In this document: positions 35,661 to 43,215 of the stretch, one piece after another
Numbering within the stretch: the first letter of the stretch is position 1
Layout: every line of letters starts with the position of its first letter
NCBI GenBank assembly: GCA_964394665.1
Contig: CAYMYN010000010.1
Location: 1-64,000 of the forward strand
Reading direction: 5' to 3'
Source: CAYMYN01 sp964394665
GTDB taxonomy: Bacteria; Planctomycetota; UBA1135; GCA-002686595
DNA: 64,000 nucleotides
Notes under the pieces: model-generated
The model's database searches: none
Seen by the model: the letters and a program-made list of their open reading frames with translations, nothing else
Told to the model about the DNA's origin: nothing
Position numbers and translations under genes: made by a program

Positions 35661-36166
35661 GGGCGCGCCCTCCACAGGCGAGACGAGGCGCCAACGCGCC
35701 CGGTGACCCTTCGGCCGCCCGGCTCCGCGAGGCCCTCTTGCTGGAGATAGAGCAGGGTGTGACGGACGACGGCGCGCGGCAGGCGGAGCTCGGCGACGAG
35801 ATCGTCGACCCTCATCCAGGCATCGTCCCCGGCGGCTCTCAGCCTCTGGTGCACCCGGCTCATGCGCTCCCGAATCACGGGGCGGCGGCACGGCGCCGGC
35901 GAGGCGCATCGGCGCGCCGCCGCGGCCGCCGGCGGCTCGGGCGCGGGCTCAGCCACCGCTTCATCCTGGCCCCTGTGGAGCGCCCACGTCTCCTCTCGCC
36001 GAAGGAGGCCCTCGGCCTCCGCGGCGTCGAGCTTCGTGCGAATCACGGACCGCCGGTGCCCGAGGTGGAGTTGCAGGGCGCGGACTGAGGCGCGCGCCCC
36101 AAAGGAGTCGATCGCCGCGAGTAGGTCCTCTCGGGTCAGCGATCGGGGGGCCGTGTCCATCAGCAT
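35657..36166 (-). CDS. Phage protein with two winged-helix-like domains
   Basis: The protein has 169 residues. The N-terminal half (SLTREDLLAAIDSFG to AAEAEGLLRREETWAL) and the C-terminal half (MRVDDLVAELRLPRAVVRHT and LLYLQQEGLAEP) each look like a winged helix-turn-helix. A Pro/Ala/Arg linker joins them. It is a likely DNA-binding regulator, perhaps of late genes, since it lies just upstream of the head module. The role is inferred. Confidence 0.65.
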   Translation of the reverse strand: MLMDTAPRSLTREDLLAAIDSFGARASVRALQLHLGHRRSVIRTKLDAAEAEGLLRREETWALHRGQDEAVAEPAPEPPAAAAARRCASPAPCRRPVIRERMSRVHQRLRAAGDDAWMRVDDLVAELRLPRAVVRHTLLYLQQEGLAEPGGRRVTGRVGASSRLWRARP

Positions 36167-36269
36167 CAGGAGGAAGTGCGCCCCGGCGGCATCGCACCGT
36201 CGGGGCGCGGAGTCATCGCCTCACTCGCCCTGCGGGGACCAACCACAGCCCCCACAGGTGGTCTGTCGG

Positions 36270-36923
36270 TTACTCGGGGACGATCCGGAGCTCCATGGAG
36301 CGGATCCACGTCTCCGCCTCCGCCGGCGCAGAGATCATGTGGCCGTCCCACCAGTGCCAGATCTCGTGCTGCGCGTAGAGCGTGACGGTCGGCGCGTTGA
36401 AGCGCTCCCCGTAGATCCACGGGTGCAAGAACCACGTGTGCACCGCCAGTTCCGCGCCCTGCACGATCGAGTGCGGCCCGCTGTGCGTCGGCCCTACGTA
36501 CATCTCGCCTGGTGCCAGCCATCGCCCCCACAGCGAGTAGCCGCCCGCGGGGACGATCGTGATGCTGTCCTCCCCCGGGTGCGGCTCCGGCTCCATGTAC
36601 AGCGAGACCCCGCTGTAGACCGCGCCTGTCCGCCAGATCGGAGTGTGCTGCGACGGGTTGCCGGCGGAGTACATCCGATCGAACGTCAGCATCGTGTCGA
36701 GGATCATCCGCTCGCCCGGACCAGGCAGCCCCGGCGAGGGAAGCGTGATCGGGATTCGCTGCTGTGCTACGCCCTCGGTTCCCTCGAGCTGCAGGATCGG
36801 CGCCTGCTGGCGCGACGTCTGCCCGGTCAGCGTGGGGCCTGGGAACGTCTGCGCCTGCACCGACGGGGCGCACAGCACGGCCGCGCACACGGCGAACAGG
36901 ATCTTCAGGGGCAAGTGATTCAT
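36270..36923 (-). CDS. Exported phage-encoded protein of unknown function
   Basis: The protein has 217 residues. A classical signal peptide (MNHLPLKILFAVCAAVLCAP, cleavage after VQA-Q) opens it. The mature part is beta-rich and Trp/Tyr-rich, with GGYSLWGRWLAPGEMYVGPT in the middle and no known catalytic motif. Exported proteins inside a prophage can alter the lysogen surface. The nearest genes on the same strand encode a lipoprotein and a helical protein. Confidence 0.65.
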   Translation of the reverse strand: MNHLPLKILFAVCAAVLCAPSVQAQTFPGPTLTGQTSRQQAPILQLEGTEGVAQQRIPITLPSPGLPGPGERMILDTMLTFDRMYSAGNPSQHTPIWRTGAVYSGVSLYMEPEPHPGEDSITIVPAGGYSLWGRWLAPGEMYVGPTHSGPHSIVQGAELAVHTWFLHPWIYGERFNAPTVTLYAQHEIWHWWDGHMISAPAEAETWIRSMELRIVPE

Positions 36924-36962
36924 GGGTCTGCTGGGTTTGAGGCTGCGGGAAGGGCGGCCAGC

Positions 36963-37268
36963 TCAGAGGCGAGCGACCGCGGTACGGAGACGGCTCGTGA
37001 CCAAATCGAGCGCGATCCTCGAGGCCTTCCTCGCGGAGAGGGACGCCAGCGAGGACTTGATCGCCGCCTCGACCAGCGTCGCGGCCTCGGTGTCGCCGGT
37101 GAGGCGCAGGATCGCGGCCTCGGCCTGGAGCCGCACGAGCTCGCGGGCGCGAACGCGCACGACCTCGGACGTGAGCCTCGCCTCGTCGAGGTGGCGATCG
37201 AGCTGCGGCCCCAGGCCCTCGACCACGGCCGCGGCGATGATCCGGGCGGCGGTACCGATGCCGCTCAC
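36963..37268 (-). CDS. Small helical phage protein
   Basis: The protein has 101 residues with a GTG start at 37268 that overlaps the lipoprotein stop (GTGA). It is Ala/Leu/Arg-rich and predicted helical throughout. No motif is recognised. Translational coupling to the lipoprotein suggests a common task. Confidence 0.5.
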   Translation of the reverse strand: MSGIGTAARIIAAAVVEGLGPQLDRHLDEARLTSEVVRVRARELVRLQAEAAILRLTGDTEAATLVEAAIKSSLASLSARKASRIALDLVTSRLRTAVARL

Positions 37269-37528
37269 TGGACGATGATCCCTGCGCGCTGCGCGGTGGC
37301 GTCGACGGCAGCGGACCAGTCGGCGATCGCCCCCAGGGTGGCGTCCTTCTCGGCCTGGGTGAGGTCCGGGTCGCGCTCGATGCGCCCCGCGAGATCGACG
37401 CGCGGGTGCTCGAGCAGCAGGCGGAAGTCGAGGTGGGCCTGGGCCTGAAGGCGGTCGGGGGCCGCACACCCCGCCAAGGCGAGGAGCGCGAGCACCAGAG
37501 CGAAGAGCGAGAGAGGGCGAGGCTTCAT
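37265..37528 (-). CDS. Small phage lipoprotein
   Basis: The protein has 87 residues. The signal ends in the lipobox LAGC at residues 18-21, leaving a mature helical protein of about 67 residues. Small phage lipoproteins act in lysis (Rz1-like) or superinfection exclusion. It is not proline-rich as Rz1 usually is. The role is undetermined. Confidence 0.65.
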   Translation of the reverse strand: MKPRPLSLFALVLALLALAGCAAPDRLQAQAHLDFRLLLEHPRVDLAGRIERDPDLTQAEKDATLGAIADWSAAVDATAQRAGIIVQ

Positions 37529-37560
37529 GCCCCGCGGCTTAGAGCGTTCCGATTAGGGGG

Positions 37561-37821
37561 TCAAGAAATCCGACGCAGCCTGATCCAGAGTCCCTTTGGC
37601 CCGCGCCATTGCCGGCGCGTCTCGATCGCGAGTCCACGTGAGGTCAGGGATCGGATCCAGTTACGACTCACACTGATCCCGCGCCCCAGCACCACCCCGG
37701 AGACTCGCACGTTGCTCGGGAACACGGCCTCGATCTCGCGGCGATCGCCGAACAGCCTCTTGCACTCCTCCCGCGCGGCCTGCTCCCGGCGCGCGCGCAG
37801 CAGCTCAGGCCTGGTCGGCAT
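37561..37821 (-). CDS. Phage hypothetical protein with a winged-helix-like end
   Basis: The protein has 86 residues from an ATG overlapping the DUF5131 stop (TGATG). Residues about 35-80 (VRVSGVVLGRGISVSRNWIR and LTSRGLAIETRR) look like a small winged helix. The N-terminus is Arg-rich. It may bind DNA; the target is unknown. Confidence 0.5.
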   Translation of the reverse strand: MPTRPELLRARREQAAREECKRLFGDRREIEAVFPSNVRVSGVVLGRGISVSRNWIRSLTSRGLAIETRRQWRGPKGLWIRLRRIS

Positions 37822-38792
37822 CACCCGCCCCCCCCAACGTGTGCGGCAGCCGCACGCGGGAACCCGCGCACGCGCAGGTCCTCGGGCCACTCGGAGGGGT
37901 CGCCGCCCTTGGAGTGGCAGAGGAAGACGCGGAGCGGAGCTCCCTGATAGGAGGCGCTCTCGTTCGTCTGAGTGTTCTCCGGCCATTCGTGCGGGGCTTC
38001 GCCTTCGAAGCCCGCGTCGTTCCGGTCCCGCACCCACCCCACCTCGCACGGACGCGCGCCGGGGCCGCTCTCCCCGCCGACGATCACCCAGTCGAGCGCG
38101 TGGTGGCGGCGAGTCCGGTGCTCGGGCTCGAGGGCGAATGGGTAGGTCCCCCGGTGGCGCTCGGATCTCTTCGGGTCCAAGTCCATGACGTCCGTCAGCA
38201 GCTCGCGCTTGAGCCGCAGGTCCACCGGTCCAATCAGCGGCTCAGCCGACACGAACCGCACGGCCGCCGGCGTGTCGAGCAGGATGGGGATCCGCTCGTC
38301 GGCCGTCGCCTGGTCCTCGACCGAGACGCCCAGCCAGACGTTGGGCGGCGGCACTACCCACCGCGCGACCAGCGCACTCATGCGGTCGCGCATTCGCGGA
38401 GCCCGCTTCGTCAGGACCTGGAACGTGATCCAGGGTGCGCTTTGCATCACGCGGAACACTTCGCGGATCGCGTCGTCGGGGAGCGCCTCGTGGAAGAGGT
38501 CGCTCATCGAGTTCACGAAGACAAGCTGGGGCTTCTTCCAGTGCAGCGGCTCCTCGAGCTTCGAGGGGATCAGCTCGACCCGCCCGGTCCATCCAGCACG
38601 CCGAGAAGCCTCGTTGACGTGCCCGCGCGCACCGAGGCGACGGACAAAGCCTTCCATGTACTGACCCGTTCCCGAGAACCGCGCCGCCTGCCGCTCCGCA
38701 TAGCAGTTGCGACACCCCTCAGAGACCCGCGAGCAGCCGCGCACGGGGTTCCACGTGCGGTCGGTCCATTCGATATTCGTCGTGTCGCTCAT
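37821..38792 (-). CDS. DUF5131 (phage Gp37/Gp68) radical-SAM-like protein
   Basis: The protein has 323 residues. The start IEWTDRTWNPVRGCSRVSEG and then CRNCYAE is the DUF5131 signature, with three cysteines in a CxxxxxxCxxC spacing for a possible iron-sulfur cluster. Further conserved stretches are QLVFVNSMSDLFHEALPDD, WLGVSVEDQATADERI and DWVIVGGESGPGARP. The reaction is not established. It overlaps the DUF1643 gene, a pairing I expect in phage early regions. Confidence 0.88.
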   Translation of the reverse strand: MSDTTNIEWTDRTWNPVRGCSRVSEGCRNCYAERQAARFSGTGQYMEGFVRRLGARGHVNEASRRAGWTGRVELIPSKLEEPLHWKKPQLVFVNSMSDLFHEALPDDAIREVFRVMQSAPWITFQVLTKRAPRMRDRMSALVARWVVPPPNVWLGVSVEDQATADERIPILLDTPAAVRFVSAEPLIGPVDLRLKRELLTDVMDLDPKRSERHRGTYPFALEPEHRTRRHHALDWVIVGGESGPGARPCEVGWVRDRNDAGFEGEAPHEWPENTQTNESASYQGAPLRVFLCHSKGGDPSEWPEDLRVRGFPRAAAAHVGGGG

Positions 38793-39283
38793 AGCGGCGG
38801 ATTCTTGGGCCAGTCGCACAACGGCTGGGTGCGGGGCAGGTAGAGGGGGTGCCGGGGGTGTCCGTCCTTCGTGAGGCCCAACGCCGAGAGGTCGGGGATG
38901 AGACCGGCCACCTCATCCCCCCGCCCTCGGTGCGCACCACGGACGCCCCAGGCCGCCACCACGAGCGAGACGACAAGGGAGGCCTCGAGCAGGTGCTGAT
39001 CGTTCTCCGGGCCGACCGGGTCTTCCGCCGCGAGCATGTCGCGTGGGTCCGTGGCCCGGAACGCGAACAGGTTCCCCATCACCAGGCCGGCGAATCCCCA
39101 GTCCTTTGCGAAGCCGATGCAGCGGCGGATCGTGGGGTCGTCCTGCTCCTCGTCCGCCGTGCTTGGATTGAGGCCGATGAACATCACCAGCCGGCGCGGC
39201 ACCTGGAAAAGTTCCCCCCAGGACCGGGTCAGTAGGTACCGGTAGGTCCGGCAGGGACTGAAGACGCACCGACCGCCAGTCAT
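38789..39283 (-). CDS. DUF1643 protein
   Basis: The protein has 164 residues. The sequence MFIGLNPSTADEEQDDPTIR and then CIGFAKDWGFAGLVMGNLFA is the DUF1643 core. The biochemical role is unknown; these proteins are common in phages and restriction contexts. It overlaps genes on both sides by 4 bp. Confidence 0.9.
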   Translation of the reverse strand: MTGGRCVFSPCRTYRYLLTRSWGELFQVPRRLVMFIGLNPSTADEEQDDPTIRRCIGFAKDWGFAGLVMGNLFAFRATDPRDMLAAEDPVGPENDQHLLEASLVVSLVVAAWGVRGAHRGRGDEVAGLIPDLSALGLTKDGHPRHPLYLPRTQPLCDWPKNPPL

Positions 39284-40065
39284 GCCGGCTCACCCCGCAC
39301 GACCTTCCCGCATTGGAGGCAGACCAGGAAATCACCCACCCCGACAACTGAGGGGTGCCGGCAGGCGGCGGCGTACACGTCAGGGTCGAGCGTCTGTCGC
39401 ACCGTCTCCAGTGCCGCCGGCCGGTCGCCGCACAGCACCAGGGCGGCGAGGGTCTGCCACTGCTGCCGATCCGCAGTCTCGAGGGGCATGAGCGTCGCCG
39501 CGCGGCGCACGACGAGCCGGAGCGCTTCGTTCTCGGCACGCAGCGCGGCCGCTTCATCTAGCGCCGCGTCGCGATTGTTGAGCGCCCGCACGACTAGATC
39601 CTGACCTAGAATCATGCGCTCTCTCGCCTGTTCGCATTCTTCCTTGAGCGTGGCCCCTTCTCGTTCGAGGGCGTCGCGGTCGGACTTCATCGCGTCGTAG
39701 GCCTGCCACACGAGGTCACGCTCTTGCCCCTTGAGGTGTGGGGAAGCGACCTCTTCTACCGGCGCCTCGGCGGGCTCCACGGGCGCGGGCTCGACGGTGT
39801 GCGGTCGCCCCGAGGGCAGTGGCAGGATCACCGGCTCCGCCTCCCGCTCGGGCGGCGACGTGGTGGGGGCGGGCTGGAAGGTGGGGCAGGTGGTTCCGCT
39901 TTCCGGCCGCATCCAGTTCGTCTCCTGTACGCAGTCTGGTCGAGGCGCGTTGCAGTCTCCGAATCCAGAGGCGTCGGGCTCGAAATGCCGACACAGACCG
40001 CAGCGCTGAGGGGCCGGCGGGACGGCGCCCCGCGGTGCCGTGCCGGGTCGCTTGCTCCAGCTCAT
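39280..40065 (-). CDS. Cys-rich and coiled-coil phage protein
   Basis: The protein has 261 residues. The N-terminus has CGLCRHFEPDASGFGDC and later CPTF, a small zinc site. A proline-rich linker, then a Glu/Arg/Ala coiled coil (about 110-180) and a C-terminal CLQCGK follow. The family is not recognised. Zinc at both ends suggests nucleic-acid or protein binding. It overlaps both neighbours by 4 bp. Confidence 0.55.
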   Translation of the reverse strand: MSWSKRPGTAPRGAVPPAPQRCGLCRHFEPDASGFGDCNAPRPDCVQETNWMRPESGTTCPTFQPAPTTSPPEREAEPVILPLPSGRPHTVEPAPVEPAEAPVEEVASPHLKGQERDLVWQAYDAMKSDRDALEREGATLKEECEQARERMILGQDLVVRALNNRDAALDEAAALRAENEALRLVVRRAATLMPLETADRQQWQTLAALVLCGDRPAALETVRQTLDPDVYAAACRHPSVVGVGDFLVCLQCGKVVRGEPA

Positions 40066-40289
40066 TGGACCGGGACCTCCTGCACCTTCATCGGCGCGAG
40101 TCTGATGCGCGAGAGGTGCACGCCCTCGCCCGTCTGCATTGGTCGGCCGTCCAGGCGCCGGCCGAGCTGCAGGCCGACCTCCGCGTTGCAAGGCTGGCCG
40201 TGCTCGGCCTGGCACGTGGGGCACTTCCCCCAGGTCAACCGCTCCTCGTAGGTGGTCTCTCGCACGGGTCCGCTTTGCTCTCTGGTCAT
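40062..40289 (-). CDS. Small zinc-finger-like phage protein
   Basis: The protein has 75 residues. The motif WGKCPTCQAEHGQPCN is the zinc-binding part also seen in other phage proteins (CPTCxxxxGxxC). The C-terminus ends GVHLSRIRLA. It starts the overlapping run 40289-37561. Function is unknown. Confidence 0.6.
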   Translation of the reverse strand: MTREQSGPVRETTYEERLTWGKCPTCQAEHGQPCNAEVGLQLGRRLDGRPMQTGEGVHLSRIRLAPMKVQEVPVQ

Positions 40290-40354
40290 TGCTTCGATCT
40301 CCGGGGTTCGGGGCCGGCCGCTCTCAGCCGGCCCCGGCTTGCTCCTCTCCGACG

Positions 40355-41113
40355 TCAGGGAATGCCGTGGAAGATCGGGACCCCCGGCAGGGCCCCGACA
40401 AGGGCGTCGTGGATGAACCGCTGCACAGCCACCTGGGAGGCCTCGAGTTCGTCGGGCATGGTCCCGAGCTCGATCGCCTGGCTCATCACCTCCAAGTAGA
40501 TCGAGACCTTCACCCGGACCGTCGCCTCGCGCAGGCCCGCGTTGGTGTAGACCGGCGTCGAGACGACGAACTCCTCGGGGACGCTGTCCGCCTGCTGGAC
40601 GGCGGCCTCTACCGCGCGGCCGAGCGTCTCCTTGCCGTGCCGAACATCCGAGGTTCCTCCGCTGGTGCGGGAGAAGTCGATCCTGCGCAGGGCCTGAACG
40701 ACCCCCTCGATTCCGGTCCCGTGGAGCGTGTACCGGAGAAACTTCACGGCATCCTTCGGGGCGAAGGCCTTGCCGCCTTGGAGTTCTCTCAGCACCTGGT
40801 AGCGGGCGGAAACGTCGAAAGGCATCGAGACCGTGTCGCGCCGGCAGTGACGGTCCAGCAAGACGCAGATTCCGCTCGGGCCGTGGTAGACCTCGGGGTC
40901 CGGAGCGACCTTGGCGTCCTTGACCGCGGCGATCACGTCGTCAAGACCCAGGAGCTTGTGCAGCCTCCTCGGCGGAGGGACGTCGAGTGCCTCTGCGGTG
41001 CCGTCTTCGGACCGAGTAAAGACCACGTCCGGGAACCGATCGTGCGCCAGGAGTTTGGGGCGGTCCGCTTCCTTGGCGAGAGCACCGATCGCTGCGATGA
41101 AATCAGCCAGCAT
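40355..41113 (-). CDS. DUF2303 (YfdQ-like) phage protein
   Basis: The protein has 252 residues. The pattern of an acidic N-terminal part, then an internal FRLxxKxAxxFLRY-like region (KAFAPKDAVKFLRYTLHGTG) and a C-terminal beta-rich domain matches DUF2303, found in phage early operons and in E. coli YfdQ. The role is not known. It overlaps its upstream partner by 11 bp. Confidence 0.65.
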   Translation of the reverse strand: MLADFIAAIGALAKEADRPKLLAHDRFPDVVFTRSEDGTAEALDVPPPRRLHKLLGLDDVIAAVKDAKVAPDPEVYHGPSGICVLLDRHCRRDTVSMPFDVSARYQVLRELQGGKAFAPKDAVKFLRYTLHGTGIEGVVQALRRIDFSRTSGGTSDVRHGKETLGRAVEAAVQQADSVPEEFVVSTPVYTNAGLREATVRVKVSIYLEVMSQAIELGTMPDELEASQVAVQRFIHDALVGALPGVPIFHGIP

Positions 41114-41465
41114 GGGTCACCTTCCTGGGGACAACGGCCTCGTCGATGGACATCTGGTGGATGTCGTCGGGAGAGAGTTCGTTGAAGACCAGGCCCGTGC
41201 GGGTGGCCTTCATGTTGTAGACCTTGCTCTTGCGCTTCGGGACCGAGTCGGTGACCTGAAACTGTAGGTCGCACGACTCCATTTCGCCGTCCTCCCCGAC
41301 GATCGGAGAGAGGGTCACCGAGAGAGTGACCTTGCGGGAATCCTTCACTGCGGGGCGGCCCTTGCAGTCCGTCTCGCATCGTGCGATCGCTTGCTCGAAG
41401 GCAGCGCGCACGCGCCCATCGTCGAGGTCCGACAGGGCGCTCAGAGAAAATCGCTGGGTGGCCAT
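41103..41465 (-). CDS. Phage hypothetical protein, partner of the DUF2303 gene
   Basis: The protein has 120 residues. It is a beta-rich small protein (KVTLSVTLSPIVGEDGEMES and CDLQFQVTDSVPKRK). It overlaps the DUF2303 gene, and such pairs recur in phages. Function is unknown. The long upstream frame to 41816 is a shadow of the exported-protein gene. Confidence 0.6.
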   Translation of the reverse strand: MATQRFSLSALSDLDDGRVRAAFEQAIARCETDCKGRPAVKDSRKVTLSVTLSPIVGEDGEMESCDLQFQVTDSVPKRKSKVYNMKATRTGLVFNELSPDDIHQMSIDEAVVPRKVTHAG

Positions 41466-41550
41466 GGTTTGTGGGGCTTGAGTGAGAAGAAGGGTTGTGG
41501 GTCGATTGGTCGGGAACTTCGCGGAGGACCGCGATCGCGCGGAATGCGCA

Positions 41551-43203
41551 TCACGACCCGAACACCTCCACCAAGCGCCCGAGCGGGACGTAATCCCAGG
41601 GGTGCTCGCGGTTGGAGCCCCAGGCGCTGCTCGCCTTGCGCAGCTCGTCCGCCGTGAGGGTCTGCGGCCAGACCGTGCGCCACAGGTCGGGGACGCGGCC
41701 GGCTCCCGGCTCCCACGGCGTGTACCAGCCGCCGGCGCCGTACCGGGGGCGCGTGCGGGGCGCGGGGCCCGCAGCCTCGAGGTCGACGAGTCCCGCCCAG
41801 GTCGGGTGCGGCCCAAGCCACTCGGCCAGGCCGTCCGCGTGCTCGAGCAGGCCCGCGGCGCGCAGCTCGGGGACCCAGAGCAGGTTCTCTCCGGGGAGGC
41901 ACCAGCGGCCGAGCTGGCGCTCTTTCGCCGGCAGCGAGTCGACCGGATAGCCGGCGCGCCCGGAATCCCCGGCAGCGAACTGGAGCACCCAGCGCCGGCC
42001 GTCGGTCCACGGCGAGGCCTCAGCGTGCGCTCGCACTGCTTCGCAGATGAGGATGATCGCCTGGTCAGGACGGACCGGAGCCCCAGCGGGATTGATGCCT
42101 AGCCTGTCGAGCTCGAGCGCGAGGCGCAGCAGGTGCATCCACTCCCGCGAGAGCCAGCCCACGCGCCCGTGATTGCGCGTCGACTGCACGCGGGCCCACA
42201 GCGGCGCGGTGTGGCCGTCGCCGGGGGTCGAGATCCAGTACCAGCCGTCGGCCTCGACGCCGACGCCCAGCGCGCGGCAGGCATCCTGCCAGACTTCGCC
42301 CATCCACCAGCGAGGCAGCACCAGCGCCGTGTGCTCCGCCAGGAGCGCGGCCGATGCCCACACGCGCGAGAGGTGCGCGCCGTCGGGGGTGTCGGCGAGG
42401 CCCTGCTCGGGATAGCCGGCGAGCGCGACGGACGCGCGGTGCAGCGAGTAGGCGCGAGGTTCGGTCAGCGTGGCCCAGTCGGCGACGATCGACGCGCGGT
42501 TCACCCACCCGAGCCAGTCGTGCAGCGCGAGCTCGAGGCCGGCCGCGCTGCGCTTCCATTCCCAGGTCCCACGCTGGACGCCCCAGCCCCCGCCGCCCCA
42601 AGCCGGCATCCCGTAGCCCGCGCGGCGGTAGGGGGTCGCGGCCCACTCCGCGAGGTCGCGGTCAGCGTCCGCGCGCAGTCGCGCCTCGAGCTCGGCCGGC
42701 AGCAGCCCGACCCAGCTCAGCCGTTCAGCCTCGAGCTTCGCCCAACCTCGCACGTCGCCGGCGAGCGTGGCGCGCGTCGCGCGCGGCGGCAGGAGCCCCG
42801 CTGGAGTCTCGAGCTGCTCGCGGCCCCGGTTGCCCATGATGTGCACGACCAGGCCCAAGTGCTCCTCGCGGACGTCGATCAGATCGCCCGCAGGGACCGG
42901 CGGCGGCCGCGGCCGGACGGGCGGATCCACCGGGCGCGTGGGCGGCTCGACGACGGGCGGCTCGGGTTCGGGCTCGGGCTCGACGACCGGGGGCCGCACC
43001 GGCGGCGTGGGAGCGGTGAGCAGGCCGCGCAGCTCGGTCCGCACGTCGGCGAGCTCGCGCTCGACGCGCTCGAGGCGCTCGAGCAACGTGCGGATCGCGG
43101 CGTCGTCGCGCGGGCCCTCGATCTCCGTGGGCGCAGCGGGAGAACGCAGCGCCAGGAGCAGGAGCCCGAGGATCAGGAGCAGGGTGATTCGTTGGGTTCT
43201 CAT
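41551..43203 (-). CDS. Exported modular phage protein: coiled coil, Pro linker, Trp-rich domain
   Basis: The protein has 550 residues. A hydrophobic signal or anchor (ITLLLILGLLLLALRSPAA) is followed by a short coiled coil (about 35-65), a linker of PEPEPEPP and PVRPRPPP repeats (about 70-105) and a helical Trp/Gly-rich domain of about 440 residues. The latter has GYGMPAWGGGGWGVQRGTWE and GAGGWYTPWEPG. It resembles a helical-toroid enzyme in general character, but I see no known active site. It lies between the methyltransferase and DUF2303 genes. It could be a surface-exposed lysogenic-conversion factor or, less likely, a lysis enzyme. Confidence 0.6.
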   Translation of the reverse strand: MRTQRITLLLILGLLLLALRSPAAPTEIEGPRDDAAIRTLLERLERVERELADVRTELRGLLTAPTPPVRPPVVEPEPEPEPPVVEPPTRPVDPPVRPRPPPVPAGDLIDVREEHLGLVVHIMGNRGREQLETPAGLLPPRATRATLAGDVRGWAKLEAERLSWVGLLPAELEARLRADADRDLAEWAATPYRRAGYGMPAWGGGGWGVQRGTWEWKRSAAGLELALHDWLGWVNRASIVADWATLTEPRAYSLHRASVALAGYPEQGLADTPDGAHLSRVWASAALLAEHTALVLPRWWMGEVWQDACRALGVGVEADGWYWISTPGDGHTAPLWARVQSTRNHGRVGWLSREWMHLLRLALELDRLGINPAGAPVRPDQAIILICEAVRAHAEASPWTDGRRWVLQFAAGDSGRAGYPVDSLPAKERQLGRWCLPGENLLWVPELRAAGLLEHADGLAEWLGPHPTWAGLVDLEAAGPAPRTRPRYGAGGWYTPWEPGAGRVPDLWRTVWPQTLTADELRKASSAWGSNREHPWDYVPLGRLVEVFGS

Positions 43204-43215
43204 GTGGGTCTGGAT

